Origin: Massilia antarctica
GTDB taxonomy: Bacteria; Pseudomonadota; Gammaproteobacteria; Burkholderiales; Burkholderiaceae_D
Reading direction: 5' to 3'
Assembly (NCBI RefSeq): GCF_015689335.1
Contig: NZ_CP065053.1
Location: forward strand, 5,456,001 to 5,520,000
DNA length: 64,000 bases
Below are positions 1-8,563 of the stretch, in pieces; the first letter of the stretch is position 1, and each line of letters begins with the position of its first letter. The notes below the pieces were generated by a model. It was not told where the DNA came from. It made no database searches and was given only the letters and a program-made list of their open reading frames with translations. Position numbers and translations under genes: made by a program.

Positions 1-495
1 GACCAGCACGTCGTAGCTGAACGATTCGAGGATACGGTTGGGCGCGCACTGGGTGTCGTCGCAGCCGCACTCGTCATACAGCACCGGCACTTCCTCGGTC
101 GGGCATTCGCGGTAGCAGAGCGCGACCTGCAGGGCATGCAGCAGGCCGTCGGCGGTCTTTTGCCTGACCTCCGGGTGCTGGCCGAGGTCGAGGATTTCCT
201 GGCGGGTGAGCAGGATTTCGCGGCCACAGCAATCGAGCGCGCTGCCCGGGTCGACCAGCACATAGCGGCTGCGGCAATCCGGCGAGGGGTGCTGGCGCAC
301 GCGCAGTCCGCAGACCACGCCCCAGCCATGCAGGCGCAGGTTGTGGTGGCGCATCTTCTCGGCCTGATAGCGCGATTCCGTGATGAATTCGCCGGCGCCC
401 ATCATCTTGCCGGTGAAGAAGTGGTTGCGGACGAAGGGATCGAACTCGCACTCGGTGCAGGTTTGATGGTCCGGATGATCCTGCTGGCAACCCAT
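1..495 (-). CDS. Large eCIS/tail-associated protein, N-terminal part (cut by left edge)
   Basis: The reading frame opens at an ATG 11 bases after the stop of the upstream tail-protein gene and stays open to the first base of the window, so 165 residues of a longer protein are visible. The start is Cys/His-rich (MGCQQDHPDHQTCTEC), followed by a block reading FFTGKMMGAGEF and then LHGWGVVCGLRV. From memory, this TG-L/F plus HGWGVVCGL arrangement occurs at the N terminus of large proteins encoded at the distal end of phage-tail-like and eCIS operons. Several more Cys residues follow (DCCGRE, DECGCDD), suggesting metal binding. It is the last visible gene of the minus-strand operon. Its biochemical role is unknown; a tail-fibre or baseplate-periphery protein is a guess from position. 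Confidence 0.6.
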   Translation of the reverse strand, partial: MGCQQDHPDHQTCTECEFDPFVRNHFFTGKMMGAGEFITESRYQAEKMRHHNLRLHGWGVVCGLRVRQHPSPDCRSRYVLVDPGSALDCCGREILLTRQEILDLGQHPEVRQKTADGLLHALQVALCYRECPTEEVPVLYDECGCDDTQCAPNRILESFSYDVLV

Positions 496-506
496 GGTAG
501 ATCCTT

Positions 507-3083
507 TCACAGAAAACTGGTCTCTGGCGCGTGGCGGCCACTCAGTACCGTTGCTTGCCTCAACACCGCCTGGTTCAGCCGCACGCCGCAGGGCGTCCTG
601 GCGATCACGCTGTCGAGCCCGATCATCGCTTGCACGCCGACCCGAAAGCGCGGCTCGACATACCGGATGTCGGCCTGGGTATGGGCCGGCGTTTCCTGCG
701 CCAGCAGCTGTTCCAGCGCGCGCCGTTCGGTCGGCATGGCGCGGATGCGGGCGGGGACGAACACGCTGAATCGATGCGCCTGCACGTGAAACGGGTCGCG
801 CAGCGGGTCGGGCACGCGGTTGAGCGTGGTGACCGCGATCTGGGCGTTGCCGCTGGGCGGCTGGCCGGCGCCGGACAGCTCGGAACGGCCGACGATATTC
901 TTCCCCCACAACACCGAATCGCTGCCCAGGCGGCCCTGGCCGGCATACAGCCAGCGGCGCAGCTTGACATGCTCGAGGATCAACGGCGGCGGGCAGGCCG
1001 GCAGGCAGGGCGGACATGGTGCGCAGTTGCGCGGCGCGGCCAGGCAACGCAGCTGTGGCCGCTCGGCCAGGCAGTGTCCGGCGTAGGCGCGGTCGAAGCC
1101 AAGCAGGAGCAGCAGCTGGCGCCGCAGGCCATCCGCGGTGCCGCGCTGGCAATACAGGCGGGCCGCCTGCTTCAGGTAGTGGCGGCGGCGCGCCAGCGGC
1201 CAGTCGCGCGACAGGGTGACGCCGATCCAGCCGGCCAGCCAGTCGAGGAAATCGGTCTGGCCCGGCATCGCCCCGGCCGGCGCGCTGAGCGGGTCGAGCA
1301 GCATTGCCTGGCGGTCGAGCCGGCCTTCGATCGAGCGCAATGTGGTGTCGAAGATGGCGCACAAGCGGTCGGTGAAATCGGCGCCAACCGGGTCGAAGCC
1401 GAACACACCCGGCAGGTAGCGGCGCAGGCTGATGCGCGGATATTCGACCAGCGCGGCCGACACGCAGGGCGTGGCGCGGCCATCGCCGCGCAAGCTCAGC
1501 TGCAGCCACAGGAAGCGGCCGGGCGGGCTCATGATCAGGCAGTCCCAGCCGCAGTCGGCGGGGGTGGCGCTGTCGCGCGGCGCCATGCTGCCGGCCACCA
1601 GCCGGGTGCACCAGGCGTGGTCGGGCAGCGAATCGACCTCGTCCGGCGTCAGTTCGATGGCGGCGCTGGCCGTGCGCACCTCGATGCTGCAGCCCGATGG
1701 GATCGCGCCGCGCAGCTCGATCCGGTGCCATTGGCAGCCGTCGATCGCGGCATCGAGCGCGGCCGAGAAATACTGGCCGCTGCGCTCGTAGCGCTCGCCG
1801 CCCAGCCGCTGTTCGGGCGGCACCGGCTGGCCGTGCAGATCGAACACGGACGGGCCGTCCACGCAATGCAGGTGCAGATGGCCGCGCAGGTCCACCTGCA
1901 GCGGGTTGGGCGGGAAGCCCTCGACCAGGTCGGCGCGCGCACGCGGCAACAGGTCGATGGCCTGGCCCTCGATGCGCAGCACGCGCGCGCCGCGGGCCAG
2001 CACGTCGAATGGGGCGGTCGGCACATGGCCTGGCTCGGGCGCCAGCCGCAGCCGCAGATAACGCCCGCCGACCCCGGCCAGGGGCAGCGGGTCGGCCAGG
2101 CGCGCCAGGTCGGCGGCCGCCAGCCAGGCCGACCAGCGCGGGTTCGCCGGATCGTCCAGCTCGGCCGGGCTCCAGGCGGCATCGCCAATGTCGATGGCCA
2201 TCGTGAAACGGGCCCCGGCCGGCAGGGCCGGCAGTTGCAGGCTCTGCCAGTGGAAGCCGGCGCTCTGGCCGTCCAGTTGCAGCGCCAGCGGCTGGGCGCC
2301 GACCGTGGCCTGGACCTGGACGTCGGCCTCGATCACCGCATGCAGCCGGTCGCGGCAATCGAACGCGAGGTGGGTGACGCCGCGGCCGGCCGCGACCCAG
2401 CCCAGCCACTTGCCGCGCGGATTGAAGGAATCGATGCGGCCGTTGTCGGGGTCGGACACCCACAAGGTGCCGTGGCCGTCGATGGCCAGGCCGGTGGGAC
2501 GCCAGCCGGAAACGGCCAGCGCCGCCAGCGCGGCCGCGGGCAGGCGCAGGGCGGCGCGCGGCACCAGCCCGTCGAGCGCGTAGCGCAGCACGCGGCCGTG
2601 GCCGCGGTCGGCGATATACAGATCGCCGCGGCAGAGCGCAATCGCCTGCGGATCGCGCAGCCGGTTCAGGGGCGGCTGGGCGGCGCCGGCCAGGCCGCTG
2701 CGCTCGAGGCAGGGCGCCGCCCCGGCGTCCACCACACTGGTGAAGCAGGGCAGGCGCTGGAAGCGGCAGGCGCACGGGTCGAAGCGCAGCAGCGCGCCGC
2801 TGGCCGGGTCGAGCAGCAGCACCTCGCCGCCCGCCGTGCGCGCCACGTTGGACGGGCTGCGCAGGCCGCCGAAGCTGCCATTCGGCTCGCTTAGCCAGCG
2901 CGCGGCGGCGGGCGCCGGGCCCAGCACCAGGGCGCGGGTCGGCAGGTCGATCTCGACCCGCTCCAGGCGGCGCACGCGCCAGCCGATGTCCGGGCGCGCT
3001 CCGATGCGGCCCGACAGCAGCAGCGAGTAGGGGTCGTGCGGCGGGGCGGGCGGCGGCGCCGGGCGCGAGGCGGACAGGCTCAT
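507..3083 (-). CDS. eCIS baseplate protein: NHL-type propeller fused to P2 gpI-like tail protein
   Basis: 858 residues. The start (MSLSASRP) overlaps the stop of the baseplate J gene as ATGA, which settles it against longer in-frame starts. The N-terminal third has repeats of NHL/beta-propeller type, for example DLYIADRGHGRVLRY and TLWVSDPDNGRIDSF, each following a DPQAIAL- or RPTGLAI-like strand. The middle is beta-rich without a recognised domain. The C-terminal third reads RYLPGVFGFD, then LDWLAGWIGV and a segment rich in Arg/Leu (YCQRGTADGLRRQL), the pattern of phage tail protein I domains found in eCIS baseplates. In phages this protein joins the baseplate wedge; here the propeller could contact a receptor or cargo, which is inference. 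Confidence 0.75.
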   Translation of the reverse strand: MSLSASRPAPPPAPPHDPYSLLLSGRIGARPDIGWRVRRLERVEIDLPTRALVLGPAPAAARWLSEPNGSFGGLRSPSNVARTAGGEVLLLDPASGALLRFDPCACRFQRLPCFTSVVDAGAAPCLERSGLAGAAQPPLNRLRDPQAIALCRGDLYIADRGHGRVLRYALDGLVPRAALRLPAAALAALAVSGWRPTGLAIDGHGTLWVSDPDNGRIDSFNPRGKWLGWVAAGRGVTHLAFDCRDRLHAVIEADVQVQATVGAQPLALQLDGQSAGFHWQSLQLPALPAGARFTMAIDIGDAAWSPAELDDPANPRWSAWLAAADLARLADPLPLAGVGGRYLRLRLAPEPGHVPTAPFDVLARGARVLRIEGQAIDLLPRARADLVEGFPPNPLQVDLRGHLHLHCVDGPSVFDLHGQPVPPEQRLGGERYERSGQYFSAALDAAIDGCQWHRIELRGAIPSGCSIEVRTASAAIELTPDEVDSLPDHAWCTRLVAGSMAPRDSATPADCGWDCLIMSPPGRFLWLQLSLRGDGRATPCVSAALVEYPRISLRRYLPGVFGFDPVGADFTDRLCAIFDTTLRSIEGRLDRQAMLLDPLSAPAGAMPGQTDFLDWLAGWIGVTLSRDWPLARRRHYLKQAARLYCQRGTADGLRRQLLLLLGFDRAYAGHCLAERPQLRCLAAPRNCAPCPPCLPACPPPLILEHVKLRRWLYAGQGRLGSDSVLWGKNIVGRSELSGAGQPPSGNAQIAVTTLNRVPDPLRDPFHVQAHRFSVFVPARIRAMPTERRALEQLLAQETPAHTQADIRYVEPRFRVGVQAMIGLDSVIARTPCGVRLNQAVLRQATVLSGRHAPETSFL

Positions 3084-5122
3084 GGCATTTCCTCGAATTC
3101 GCGCGCGGTGAGCACCTCGACCTGGTGGCCGGTCGAGTACACCAGCGCATGGGCGGCCAGCGCGTCGATCGGCACGTCGCGGCATTCCGGCTGGCGCTCG
3201 CCGTCGACCGCCAGCACCAGTCTGGGCACGCTGTCGACGCCGAAGACGCCGAAGACGCGCTGCACGATCTTTGAATAGCGCAAGGGGCCGCCGAAGGGCC
3301 AGCCGAGGCCGTCGTCGCCGCCCTTGAGCGGGTGCAGATAGGCCGCCAGCGCCCGTTCGACATCCTGTTTCACCTGTGCCGGGTCGGCGTTATCCTTGAC
3401 CACCACCTGGGCGTCGATCTCGACCAGCACGTAGCGCGGCGCCACCACGAACAGCTCGGTGGTCAGCAGGCGCCGCGCGTCCAGGTAGGCGCACACGGTG
3501 CGCAGCAAGCCATCGCTGGGCAGCGGATTGGGGCTGTCGGAATCGGGCACGACGATGACGGTGACGGCGCCCGGTACGCTCACGCCGGGAAAGTGCGGAT
3601 TGGCCAGCGGCAGCGCCTTGGCGCGCTTGACGTTGCCGGCCTGCTGAGCCAGCAGCTCGAAATCGTCGGCGCTGACGGCGCGCTCGCGGGCGCGCAGCAT
3701 CTTGCGCGCGCGCACCTGGGCTTCTTCCAGGCGCTCTTCGTCGCGCCCGCCGCTGGCCTCGAACAGATTGCTGGTCTTGCCGCCATCGATGCCGTCGACC
3801 GCGCTCAGGAGGTTGCGGATCGCGCCCGGGCCCACATTGCCGCGCTTGCCGCCGCCGTAGCGGTATTCGAGCGCGATCACATTGGTGTCCGGGTTGTTGG
3901 CGTTGGCCACCGGGACCTGGCCATGCTCGCCATCGCCGGCGCGCACCTCGCCGCTGGTCCAGTTGACCGCCAGTTGCTCGTCGGCGGGCCCGGCGCCGAA
4001 CAAGTCTTCGACGATGCTCCAGTTGCGCGCGCTGGCGGCGGTGCCCTCGTCGATCGCGATCACCAGGCTACCTTGCAGGATCGGCGTATTCTCCACCTGG
4101 AACACCTGGTTGCGCGCACCCGAGGTGCCGCCGAGGATCTCGCGCTGCACGCTCTGCGCCTGGAGCGCCGGCACGGTGTTGGTGCGCACCGCGGCCAGCA
4201 AGGGCGCGCGCTCATACTGGGTGCGCACCAGCCGCGCGCGCAGCCAGAACAGGCCGTCGCGCGGCTGCCTGGTGAGCGGGTCGATGGCATCGTATTCGCC
4301 GAGGTAGGCGCGTTGCAGGCCCAGGCCGGCGCCGACCCGCAGCACGATGTGGCCGCTGCGGGTGAAGGCCAGGGTCTCGTCGTTGAGCGCATCGATGCGC
4401 TGCCAGTCGCTGCCGTCCCAGCCTTCCCATTGCAGCCTGGCGCTGGCGTAGGCGCGGGTGGCGGGCGCGCATTGCACGATGCGGCCCTGCTTCGGCTCGT
4501 CCTGGGCCCAGAAGGCCAGGTCGAGGTTCAGGGCGGGCATTTGCGCCGGGGTCGGATACGTGGCGGGGAAGGCGAAGCCCAGCACCAGCGCGCCGTCGTC
4601 GCGCGGCGCCTCGCCGAAGGGGAAGAAGCCGGGGCCGCCGGGCGCGGCGGCATTGGCGCCGCTCACGTCGCGGTAAACCGCCGCATCGTAGCTCTGCACG
4701 CAGCGCAGCTGGCAAGCCACCGCGGTGAGTGCGCGCTCGGTCTCGAACACCAGCGGCGGGCCGTCGTCGGAGGCGGCGCTGACCTGGGTGCGGGGCGGCA
4801 CGATGACCATCGCGCCCGGCCAAGCCGCATCGAGCACGAAGCTGACGTCGGCCCGCGCCGGCTGCGCCGGCATCAGCTCGACCCCGATCAGCTCGAGGAA
4901 TTTCACGTAGTTGAGCTGGGGCACCCGCGCCATGCGGAACAACATCATCTCGGACAGCCAGGCGAAGGTCTGCGCCAGGATCACGCCGGGGTCGCTGTCG
5001 TTGAGATCGTTCCACTCCGGCTTCCACTCCGGCGTGTAGCGCGCGATGCGGGTGCGGATCTCGGCCACGATGTCGCTGTAGCGGCGGTCGTCGATGACGG
5101 GCAGGGCGTCTTTGAGCGGCAT
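3080..5122 (-). CDS. eCIS baseplate assembly protein J-like (Afp11/Pvc11 type)
   Basis: 680 residues. The N terminus (DRRYSDIVAEIR, then the DSDPGVILAQTFAWLSEMMLFR segment) is characteristic of putative baseplate assembly proteins, the large wedge component related to phage P2 gpJ and T4 gp6. The C-terminal half contains GNVGPGAIRNLL and SADDFELLAQQAGNVKRAKAL, the conserved baseplate-J core. It sits between gp25 (1-base gap) and the propeller-gpI fusion (4-base overlap), the usual order of wedge genes in contractile systems. It is predicted to assemble with them into the baseplate ring around the spike and trigger sheath contraction. Confidence 0.88.
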   Translation of the reverse strand: MPLKDALPVIDDRRYSDIVAEIRTRIARYTPEWKPEWNDLNDSDPGVILAQTFAWLSEMMLFRMARVPQLNYVKFLELIGVELMPAQPARADVSFVLDAAWPGAMVIVPPRTQVSAASDDGPPLVFETERALTAVACQLRCVQSYDAAVYRDVSGANAAAPGGPGFFPFGEAPRDDGALVLGFAFPATYPTPAQMPALNLDLAFWAQDEPKQGRIVQCAPATRAYASARLQWEGWDGSDWQRIDALNDETLAFTRSGHIVLRVGAGLGLQRAYLGEYDAIDPLTRQPRDGLFWLRARLVRTQYERAPLLAAVRTNTVPALQAQSVQREILGGTSGARNQVFQVENTPILQGSLVIAIDEGTAASARNWSIVEDLFGAGPADEQLAVNWTSGEVRAGDGEHGQVPVANANNPDTNVIALEYRYGGGKRGNVGPGAIRNLLSAVDGIDGGKTSNLFEASGGRDEERLEEAQVRARKMLRARERAVSADDFELLAQQAGNVKRAKALPLANPHFPGVSVPGAVTVIVVPDSDSPNPLPSDGLLRTVCAYLDARRLLTTELFVVAPRYVLVEIDAQVVVKDNADPAQVKQDVERALAAYLHPLKGGDDGLGWPFGGPLRYSKIVQRVFGVFGVDSVPRLVLAVDGERQPECRDVPIDALAAHALVYSTGHQVEVLTAREFEEMP

Positions 5123-5123
5123 G

Positions 5124-5534
5124 TCAGCGGCCCTCGCGGATATAGAAGGGGTAGACCAGGTTGCCGATGGCGTTGGTCTCGCGCACCCGGTAGTTGATGC
5201 GGATCAGCAGCAGGTTGGGCGCATCGAGGTTGTTTTCGGCATGCACGTCGAGCACGTCGATGCGCGCCTCGTAGCGGGTCAGCGCCTGGCGCACCTGGTG
5301 CACCACCAGCGCGATGGTGCGTGAGTCGTTCGGCGCGAACAGGGTGTTGTGGATGCCGCAGCCGAACTCCGGCAGCATCGGCCGCTCGCCCGGCGCGGTG
5401 GAGAGGATGATCACGATCGCTTCTTCGATGCGCTGCTCGTGGCGCGCCTGGGCGATGCGGCCGTTGGGCGTCACCTGCAAGGGGAAACGCCAGCCTACGC
5501 CGAGGAATTCGCGGTTCTGGGATGGGGCATGCAT
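5124..5534 (-). CDS. GPW/gp25 family baseplate wedge protein
   Basis: 136 residues starting at MHAPSQNREF; an in-frame upstream extension lacks coding character and is not used. The sequence FLGVGWRFPLQ, followed by ILSTAPGERPMLPEFGCG and LFAPNDSRT, is the gp25-like lysozyme-fold wedge signature, with the conserved PGER/PEFGCGI motif. In T4-like, T6SS (TssE) and eCIS particles this protein nucleates sheath assembly at the baseplate. Length is typical for the family. It overlaps no neighbour and lies directly before the baseplate J gene. Confidence 0.9.
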   Translation of the reverse strand: MHAPSQNREFLGVGWRFPLQVTPNGRIAQARHEQRIEEAIVIILSTAPGERPMLPEFGCGIHNTLFAPNDSRTIALVVHQVRQALTRYEARIDVLDVHAENNLDAPNLLLIRINYRVRETNAIGNLVYPFYIREGR

Positions 5535-5566
5535 GGTTTGTTCTCCAGGTTGGCTTGCGTTGGCGG

Positions 5567-6352
5567 CTACAGGGTCAGGCGGCCGGCGCCGTTGTGCGGC
5601 TGGTAGGTGATGCGCTCGGCTTCCAGGGTGCCGCCGAGTACGATGTTGCGGCCGCTGGCCGGCTCCAGGCGGATGTCGCCGTTGTCCAGCAGCACGATCC
5701 TTGCCTTTACCGCGCCGCCCGGGGTGCAATTGGCGATCTCCACTTCCTGCCCGCCGGTGGTGCGGATCTCGACATAGCCGGCCTCGCTCAGGGCGCCGTT
5801 CTTCAGCATCAGCCTGACCTGCTGGCAGTTCTGGGCGTCGCCGGTATCGAGCCTGACGGCGAAGCGCTGCGACTCGGCCAAGCTGACGAAGTGCAGGTCG
5901 GCCGATGGCGGGCCCAGGCCGGTATAGTCGATGCCGTCGCGCCTGGCGTTGACGAAGGCGCGCAGGCGATAGGCCGGTGCGCCGTTCTGCGCCGTGGCGA
6001 AGCGCGCGGCGCCGCCCTGGTCCTTTTGTCCTGCGGCGACCAGCAGGCCCTGCCAGGGCGCCGGGTCGCCCGCCTTGAACTGCAGCGGCAGCGGCGTGAG
6101 GGTGGCCAGGGTGGCGAGGTCGGGCGGGACCTTGGTCCAGTTGCGCTCGCCCTCGTTCCAGATCTGCTCGGCGCTGCCCTGGGCCCGGTAGACAAAGGCG
6201 CCAATTTTGCGCGTATCGTCCTGCCGGAGCGGCTGGCCGTCGGGGAAGCTGAGCGGGCCGAGTTGCAAGGTCAGCGGCCGCTCCAGCGACGGCGGGCCGG
6301 CCGGCGGGTCGGTCAGCACTTGCACGGCGGGGAGGGTGAGTTGCGCTGTCAT
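5567..6352 (-). CDS. Unrecognised beta-rich protein in eCIS operon
   Basis: 261 residues beginning MTAQLTLPAV, 8 bases after the spike gene. No domain is recognised. The N-terminal part suggests a large globular beta protein (TLQLGPLSFPDGQPL). The C-terminal 80 residues are beta-strand rich and read like a short beta-helix or jelly-roll (GYVEIRTTGGQEVEI, ARIVLLDNGDIRLE, NIVLGGTLEAERITY). Position between spike and gp25 is where a spike-associated or PAAR-like component would be expected, but no PAAR motif is visible. It could be a spike accessory, a cargo adaptor or a structural plug; none of these can be decided from sequence. Confidence 0.6.
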   Translation of the reverse strand: MTAQLTLPAVQVLTDPPAGPPSLERPLTLQLGPLSFPDGQPLRQDDTRKIGAFVYRAQGSAEQIWNEGERNWTKVPPDLATLATLTPLPLQFKAGDPAPWQGLLVAAGQKDQGGAARFATAQNGAPAYRLRAFVNARRDGIDYTGLGPPSADLHFVSLAESQRFAVRLDTGDAQNCQQVRLMLKNGALSEAGYVEIRTTGGQEVEIANCTPGGAVKARIVLLDNGDIRLEPASGRNIVLGGTLEAERITYQPHNGAGRLTL

Positions 6353-6360
6353 GGCGGCCT

Positions 6361-7329
6361 TTAAATCAGATTGCCGACACCCGGCGTGTAGACCGGGCTG
6401 ACGACCGCGTTGGTGATCACCGTCGCCGCTTGCAGCACGCCGGAGAAGGTGGCGATGCCGGCGGTGACGCTGAGGGCGCTGGCGGTGATGCTGGCGGCGC
6501 CGGCGGCGGTGATCGCCACCGCCCCGCCGGCCGTGATGCTGGCGGCGCCCCCGGCCGTGATGCTGGCCGCGCCGCCCACGGTGACATTGGCCGCGCCAGC
6601 GACCGTGACGCTGGAGGCGCCGCCGACCGTGATGCTGGAGGTACCGCCGGCGTTGATGCTGAGCGCGCCGGCCGCGGTCAGGCTGACCCCGCTGCTGCTG
6701 ACGTCGATCGTGTTGCCGGCGCCGACAGCGATCGACAGCGACGGTTGCGGCGTGGCGTTCATCGTGATCGTGACACCAACGCCATTGCCGGCTTTCAGCT
6801 CGATTTTGGTGCCGGCGGGAAGGTCGTCCATCAGGATCCGGTTCTCGCCGGACTTGAGCAGCACCTTGCCGTTCGCCGCCAGGTCGTCGAGCAGCAGCTC
6901 GCGCCCATCCTTGCTCTGCAGCCGGACCTGGGGGCCGGCGGCCTTGTCTTCCATCGTCAAGGCATGCTTGCCATGCGAGGTGAGGATGATCCGGGTGTCG
7001 TTTTCCTTGTCCTCGAAGCGCAGCTGGTGGCCGCCGGGGGTGACGATGACCCGGTTGTGCGCTTCCTTCTCGGGCGAGACCTGTTCGCCGTTCCACAGGA
7101 AGCCGACCACATAGGGATGGCCGAACTGGCCGTCGGCGAAGCAGATCAGCACCTCGTCGCCTTTCTCCGGCATGAACAGGGCGCCCCGGCCCTTGCCCGA
7201 CATCGGCGCCGCGATATACGCCCAGGGCGACAGCAGCTTGTCCTCGATCGCCTTGTATTCGACCTTGACCCGGCCCTGGCTGGCATCGACCTCGTCGACA
7301 AAGGCCGTCACGGCACCATGCTGTTTCAT
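6361..7329 (-). CDS. eCIS spike protein, gpV/gp5 OB-fold with octapeptide needle
   Basis: 322 residues; the ATG overlaps the stop of the protein-D gene (ATGA). Residues 1-85 form the phage gpV/VgrG OB fold (GRVKVEYKAIEDKLLSPW, then ALFMPEKGDEVLICFADG and HPYVVGFLWNGE). Residues 95-190 resemble the gp5 neck (NRVIVTPGGHQLRFED). From about residue 228 to 291 there are near-perfect eight-residue repeats of GGAASITA type, predicted to form a trimeric beta-helical needle. It ends with YTPGVGNLI, an ending I associate with spike proteins of this family. In PVC/Afp the hub and spike are one protein (Afp8); here they are two adjacent genes. It should form the membrane-piercing tip under the tube. Confidence 0.85.
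   Translation of the reverse strand: MKQHGAVTAFVDEVDASQGRVKVEYKAIEDKLLSPWAYIAAPMSGKGRGALFMPEKGDEVLICFADGQFGHPYVVGFLWNGEQVSPEKEAHNRVIVTPGGHQLRFEDKENDTRIILTSHGKHALTMEDKAAGPQVRLQSKDGRELLLDDLAANGKVLLKSGENRILMDDLPAGTKIELKAGNGVGVTITMNATPQPSLSIAVGAGNTIDVSSSGVSLTAAGALSINAGGTSSITVGGASSVTVAGAANVTVGGAASITAGGAASITAGGAVAITAAGAASITASALSVTAGIATFSGVLQAATVITNAVVSPVYTPGVGNLI
6457..6648 (-). repeat. Octapeptide-coding tandem repeat in spike gene
   Basis: About eight tandem 24-base units within the spike gene. Each encodes variants of GGAASITA (GGTSSITV, GGASSVTV, AGAANVTV, GGAASITA twice, GGAVAITA, AGAASITA). The period of eight residues with alternating small and hydrophobic side chains fits a needle-like triple-stranded beta-helix. 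Confidence 0.8.
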
Positions 7330-8555
7330 AGTTCCCCCTCTTCGCCCTGCTCGCGGCGGGCGGTAAATTTGGTCAGGTAGCCGCTGTCGTTGATCGTGTG
7401 GGTGGTCTTGATCACGAAGTAGATGCCCGAGAAGCGCGCGCCCAGCCCCTTGATGCGCACGCGCCGGCCGGCCCGCAGGTCGGGCAGGCCGACCGTGGTG
7501 CCGGTGGCCTCGACCATCTGCTTGAGCTTTTCGGACAACACCGCCAGCGCGCGCCGCTCGGCCTGTTCCGGCGTGTACTGCGGCTCGTCGACGATGACTT
7601 CCTCGCGCGGCTTGCAGCCGTCCTGGTCGAGCAGGTGCAGCAGGTCGCGGTTGATCTTGATGTCCGGGTGCCTGAGGTCGACCTTCTTCTTGATCGCCTT
7701 GTTGGTCTGGCGGTTCCAGCCCTTCACCTCGACCGACTTGACCTGGTTGGCGGTGGACAGCTTGGGGCTGAAATCGATCAGCGAAATACCCCATTTAAGC
7801 TCGTAGCTGACCGCCGGCACGCCCTCGTGCAGCGCGTTCGAGGGTCCGAAGTGCAGCACCTCGCGCGGCGCCTTGCCGCGTCCCTGGGGTTCGAGGTCGA
7901 CATACACCACATAGCCGATCTTGCGCGCCTCCAGCAGCAGGAAGTCGATGTCGTACTGGTTGTCCTGCGCGATGTAATCGAGCTTGGGTTCCTTGCCCTT
8001 GGCCGTGCGGTCGATGCGGATCGGCAGCGGGAAGCGCTTCTTGCCGTCGCTATCGTTGCGGCGGCCGATATCCTCGGCCACCTCGCTGATCTTCTTGTTG
8101 CTCCAATGGTCGCGGTATTGCTTGGTGCGCAGCTTGAACAGCACATTGAGCGCGCGCACCGTCAAGGTCGGCGCGGCCCCGGCCGGGAAGGTGGGTTCCA
8201 GGCTGGTGGTGGCGCCCTTCACCACGCTGCTGAGGTTCGAGCCATAGCCCAGCTTCAGCTCGAATTCGCCGGCGCAGGGCTCGAACAGGCGCTGCAACTG
8301 TTCTTCCGGGGTGGCGCCGCTCAGCCTGGCGGAGCGCTCCGAGCCGACGTATTTGAAGCTGCGCGTGCTATCGTCCCAGTTGTTGACGGTGATGTCGACG
8401 CTGTCGATCTCGGTGGTCGAATCGTTGTACGTCACCTGCACCACGTCGCGCAGCACCGCCGGCGCGATCGCCTTGCCGCCGGCCTTGATCTCGAAGCGGG
8501 GGACGTAGAAGTCTTCGTAGGTGGCGGCGGCTTCCTGTAGCGTGATGGCGGTCAT
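7326..8555 (-). CDS. Phage late-control D-like hub protein (N-terminal Afp8/VgrG part)
   Basis: 409 residues. The pattern YEDFYVPRFEIKAGG, then VVQVTYNDSTTEIDSVDITVNNWD near the N terminus and FELKLGYG at about residue 95, matches phage late-control gene D / VgrG N-terminal hub domains (gp27-like). The C-terminal quarter contains ALAVLSEKLKQMVEATGTTVGLPDLRAG, the usual region before the hub barrel closes, and YFVIKTTHTIND. It overlaps the spike gene by 4 bases and follows the LysM protein by 8 bases, consistent with co-assembly of hub, spike and tube initiator. Confidence 0.85.
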   Translation of the reverse strand: MTAITLQEAAATYEDFYVPRFEIKAGGKAIAPAVLRDVVQVTYNDSTTEIDSVDITVNNWDDSTRSFKYVGSERSARLSGATPEEQLQRLFEPCAGEFELKLGYGSNLSSVVKGATTSLEPTFPAGAAPTLTVRALNVLFKLRTKQYRDHWSNKKISEVAEDIGRRNDSDGKKRFPLPIRIDRTAKGKEPKLDYIAQDNQYDIDFLLLEARKIGYVVYVDLEPQGRGKAPREVLHFGPSNALHEGVPAVSYELKWGISLIDFSPKLSTANQVKSVEVKGWNRQTNKAIKKKVDLRHPDIKINRDLLHLLDQDGCKPREEVIVDEPQYTPEQAERRALAVLSEKLKQMVEATGTTVGLPDLRAGRRVRIKGLGARFSGIYFVIKTTHTINDSGYLTKFTARREQGEEGEL

Positions 8556-8563
8556 GGTCGGCC

